Positions 62,608-63,750 of a stretch of 63,750 nucleotides of DNA are shown here, in pieces. The notes below the pieces were generated by a model. That model ran no database searches, was not told the origin of the DNA, and was given only the letters and a program-made list of their open reading frames with translations. The translations under genes were made by a program, and so were the position numbers. This DNA is from Methanosarcina sp. UBA293 (GTDB lineage Archaea; Halobacteriota; Methanosarcinia; Methanosarcinales; Methanosarcinaceae), in assembly GCA_002499445.1 (NCBI GenBank), contig DALS01000066.1:1-63750 (forward strand), given 5' to 3'. How positions within the stretch are numbered: position 1 is the stretch's first letter; each line of letters starts with the position of its first letter.

Positions 62608-63594
62608 TCACAAAATATTTTCAATGTAGTTTATGATATATTCTGCAGGATTTATACCCCAGGCGTCAAAAATCCCTTTTCCCGATGGTGTTCCGTTGAC
62701 TTCAAGAATTTGAGGCTTCCCCTCTATTTGGTTAGGTTTTATCTTAATTTCCTTATCAATTTTTTCAGCAAAACCTTCTATGATGTCAACACCTGCAAAA
62801 GTTGTGCCTACTGCTAGGGCAGCTTTCTCAGCAAGCTCTTTTTGCTCTTCCGTAAGCACACACCTGTCTGCGTTTCCACCCTGGCTCAGGTTGTTGACCC
62901 AGGAGCCAGATGCTGCATTCCGGTAAATTGCCCCTATAGCCTTGCCGCCAACGATAAAGGCTCTTATATCTCTTCCCGGGTTTTCTATGAACTTCTGGAT
63001 GTACAGCATTCCTCTCTCTTCTAGCAGCTTACTGAGAATTGCTTCCAGGGATGAGGATTCTACTTTTCTGTCCGAAAACTGGATTTCCCCACCCTTTACT
63101 CTTGCAATATCCTTTCCCTTATATCCGAACACGGGCTTTATGATGGCGTCTTCAAATCTTGATATTACTCTCAAGGCTGCCTTAACATTCTGCACAGCTA
63201 TGGTTTCGGGTACAGGAAGTCCGGCCTTTGCCAGAAGATAGGAAGTATGGTATTTATTTGCGGCATCCCGGATAGCTTCAGGGGAATTAACAACTGGGAT
63301 TCCTTCGGCTTCCAGTTCTCGCAGGATGTCAAACCTGAAAGATACGCCTTCAAAAGTCCCTGCCCCTGCATCCCTTACAATTATCGCATCAAGGTCACAG
63401 AGTTTTACATCTCCTACTTTAAAGACAGCAGTTGATTTCTTAGCTGCCAATTTCTCAGTTGCCGAACTCATACTGACTTCTGCAGCCCTGAGATCGAGAA
63501 CAAAAGGAGAAAAGCCTTTTTTTTCCGCTGCATCGGTAAGTGCTCTTGCTGTCCAGTCTTCAGGATCAGTGATGATAATCCCTAATTTTTTCAT
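62608..63594 (-). CDS. mptN: tetrahydromethanopterin:alpha-L-glutamate ligase (MptN/RimK family)
   Basis: An ATP-grasp ligase of 328 aa that adds glutamate to H4MPT to give tetrahydrosarcinapterin, the one-carbon carrier of Methanosarcina. RimK-type motifs: AIIVRDAGAGTFEGVSFRFD at the N-part, AIIKPVFGYKGKDI (ATP Lys), GRDIRAFIVGGKAIGAIYR, and the metal site LEVNGTPSGKG. MptN and the related CofF cannot be separated with certainty by eye; the DAGAGT N-terminal motif favours MptN. Monocistronic, ATG 63594. Confidence 0.85.
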   Translation of the reverse strand: MKKLGIIITDPEDWTARALTDAAEKKGFSPFVLDLRAAEVSMSSATEKLAAKKSTAVFKVGDVKLCDLDAIIVRDAGAGTFEGVSFRFDILRELEAEGIPVVNSPEAIRDAANKYHTSYLLAKAGLPVPETIAVQNVKAALRVISRFEDAIIKPVFGYKGKDIARVKGGEIQFSDRKVESSSLEAILSKLLEERGMLYIQKFIENPGRDIRAFIVGGKAIGAIYRNAASGSWVNNLSQGGNADRCVLTEEQKELAEKAALAVGTTFAGVDIIEGFAEKIDKEIKIKPNQIEGKPQILEVNGTPSGKGIFDAWGINPAEYIINYIENIL

Positions 63595-63750
63595 AGAGCA
63601 TCATCGGGAGAATACCAGATCAAGTTTACGATAAAATGGCATAGGAGATATTAAATGTAGGAGATGTTGCAGGTTTTTCATGGCATCATTGGTCACATAT
63701 AAAATACTTTGCTTTTCAGTTAGTAACGTAACTTGTTCCAGAAGTAATGT

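Overview
The window looks like a chromosomal segment of a Methanosarcina-type methanogenic archaeon. The evidence is the gene content: a cysteate synthase plus a fused sulfopyruvate decarboxylase (coenzyme M synthesis), a methanogenesis marker 16 protein, an MptN-type tetrahydromethanopterin ligase, a CooS/CooF carbon monoxide dehydrogenase pair, membrane-anchored archaeal LonB, CarS (archaeol lipid synthesis), TruD, Pth2 and archaeal tRNAs. Genes are separated by long AT-rich intergenic stretches, and the window shows many short tandem repeats, decayed gene fragments and structured non-coding elements.

Layout. 1-4.7 kb: a small membrane ORF overlapping a duplicated remnant, then a large multi-PAS histidine kinase whose frame is interrupted by an in-frame TAG. 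4.3-8.8 kb: a segment bracketed by a degenerate and an intact tRNA-Leu(CAG), holding a glyoxalase remnant, a Gdx/SugE exporter with its regulator, and a secreted PKD/beta-propeller protein. 9.0-11.4 kb: argF and purD. 11.9-15.0 kb: an AT-rich accessory locus with a STAND-like ATPase and a nitrilase-fold partner in a shifted frame, edged by inverted repeats and a MITE-like element. 15.1-18.8 kb: pyrE, carS, a winged-helix regulator, and a ubiquitin-like MoaD/SAMP protein coupled to a 42-residue ORF. 19.3-20.0 kb: six tRNAs in a 369-bp tandem duplication. 20.3-24.2 kb: marker 16, then comDE and cysteate synthase. 24.5-28.2 kb: small secreted, zinc-ribbon, cytochrome-b5-like, membrane and TPR proteins. 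28.7-33.5 kb: lonB-tldD-tldE. 33.7-37 kb: PhoU-like/PiT phosphate uptake and a phosphoribosyltransferase. 37-45.3 kb: two paralogous SDR dehydrogenases around a PepSY-like protein, an ABC exporter, an ATP-grasp protein and an acyltransferase. 45.4-51.1 kb: tRNA-Ser, FKBP isomerase, a NikR-like regulator, a candidate small RNA, UspA, CooF and CooS (with in-frame TAG). 51.4-63.6 kb: a small Trm112-like operon, pyrG, HEAT-repeat protein, MarR-MATE pair, truD, a transglutaminase-like protein, pth2 and mptN.

Themes. Two well-conserved long frames (histidine kinase, CooS) are each interrupted once, both times by TAG, the codon that encodes pyrrolysine in Methanosarcina. Several genes lack ATG/GTG/TTG where homology says they begin: the ABC ATPase and the transglutaminase protein have ATT at the expected site behind a plausible ribosome-binding site. 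The strongest candidates for something undescribed are the ATPase-nitrilase locus (a possible defence module) and the structured RNA at about 47.65 kb carrying an exposed CCUCCU. All calls come from reading the sequence; no database search was possible.
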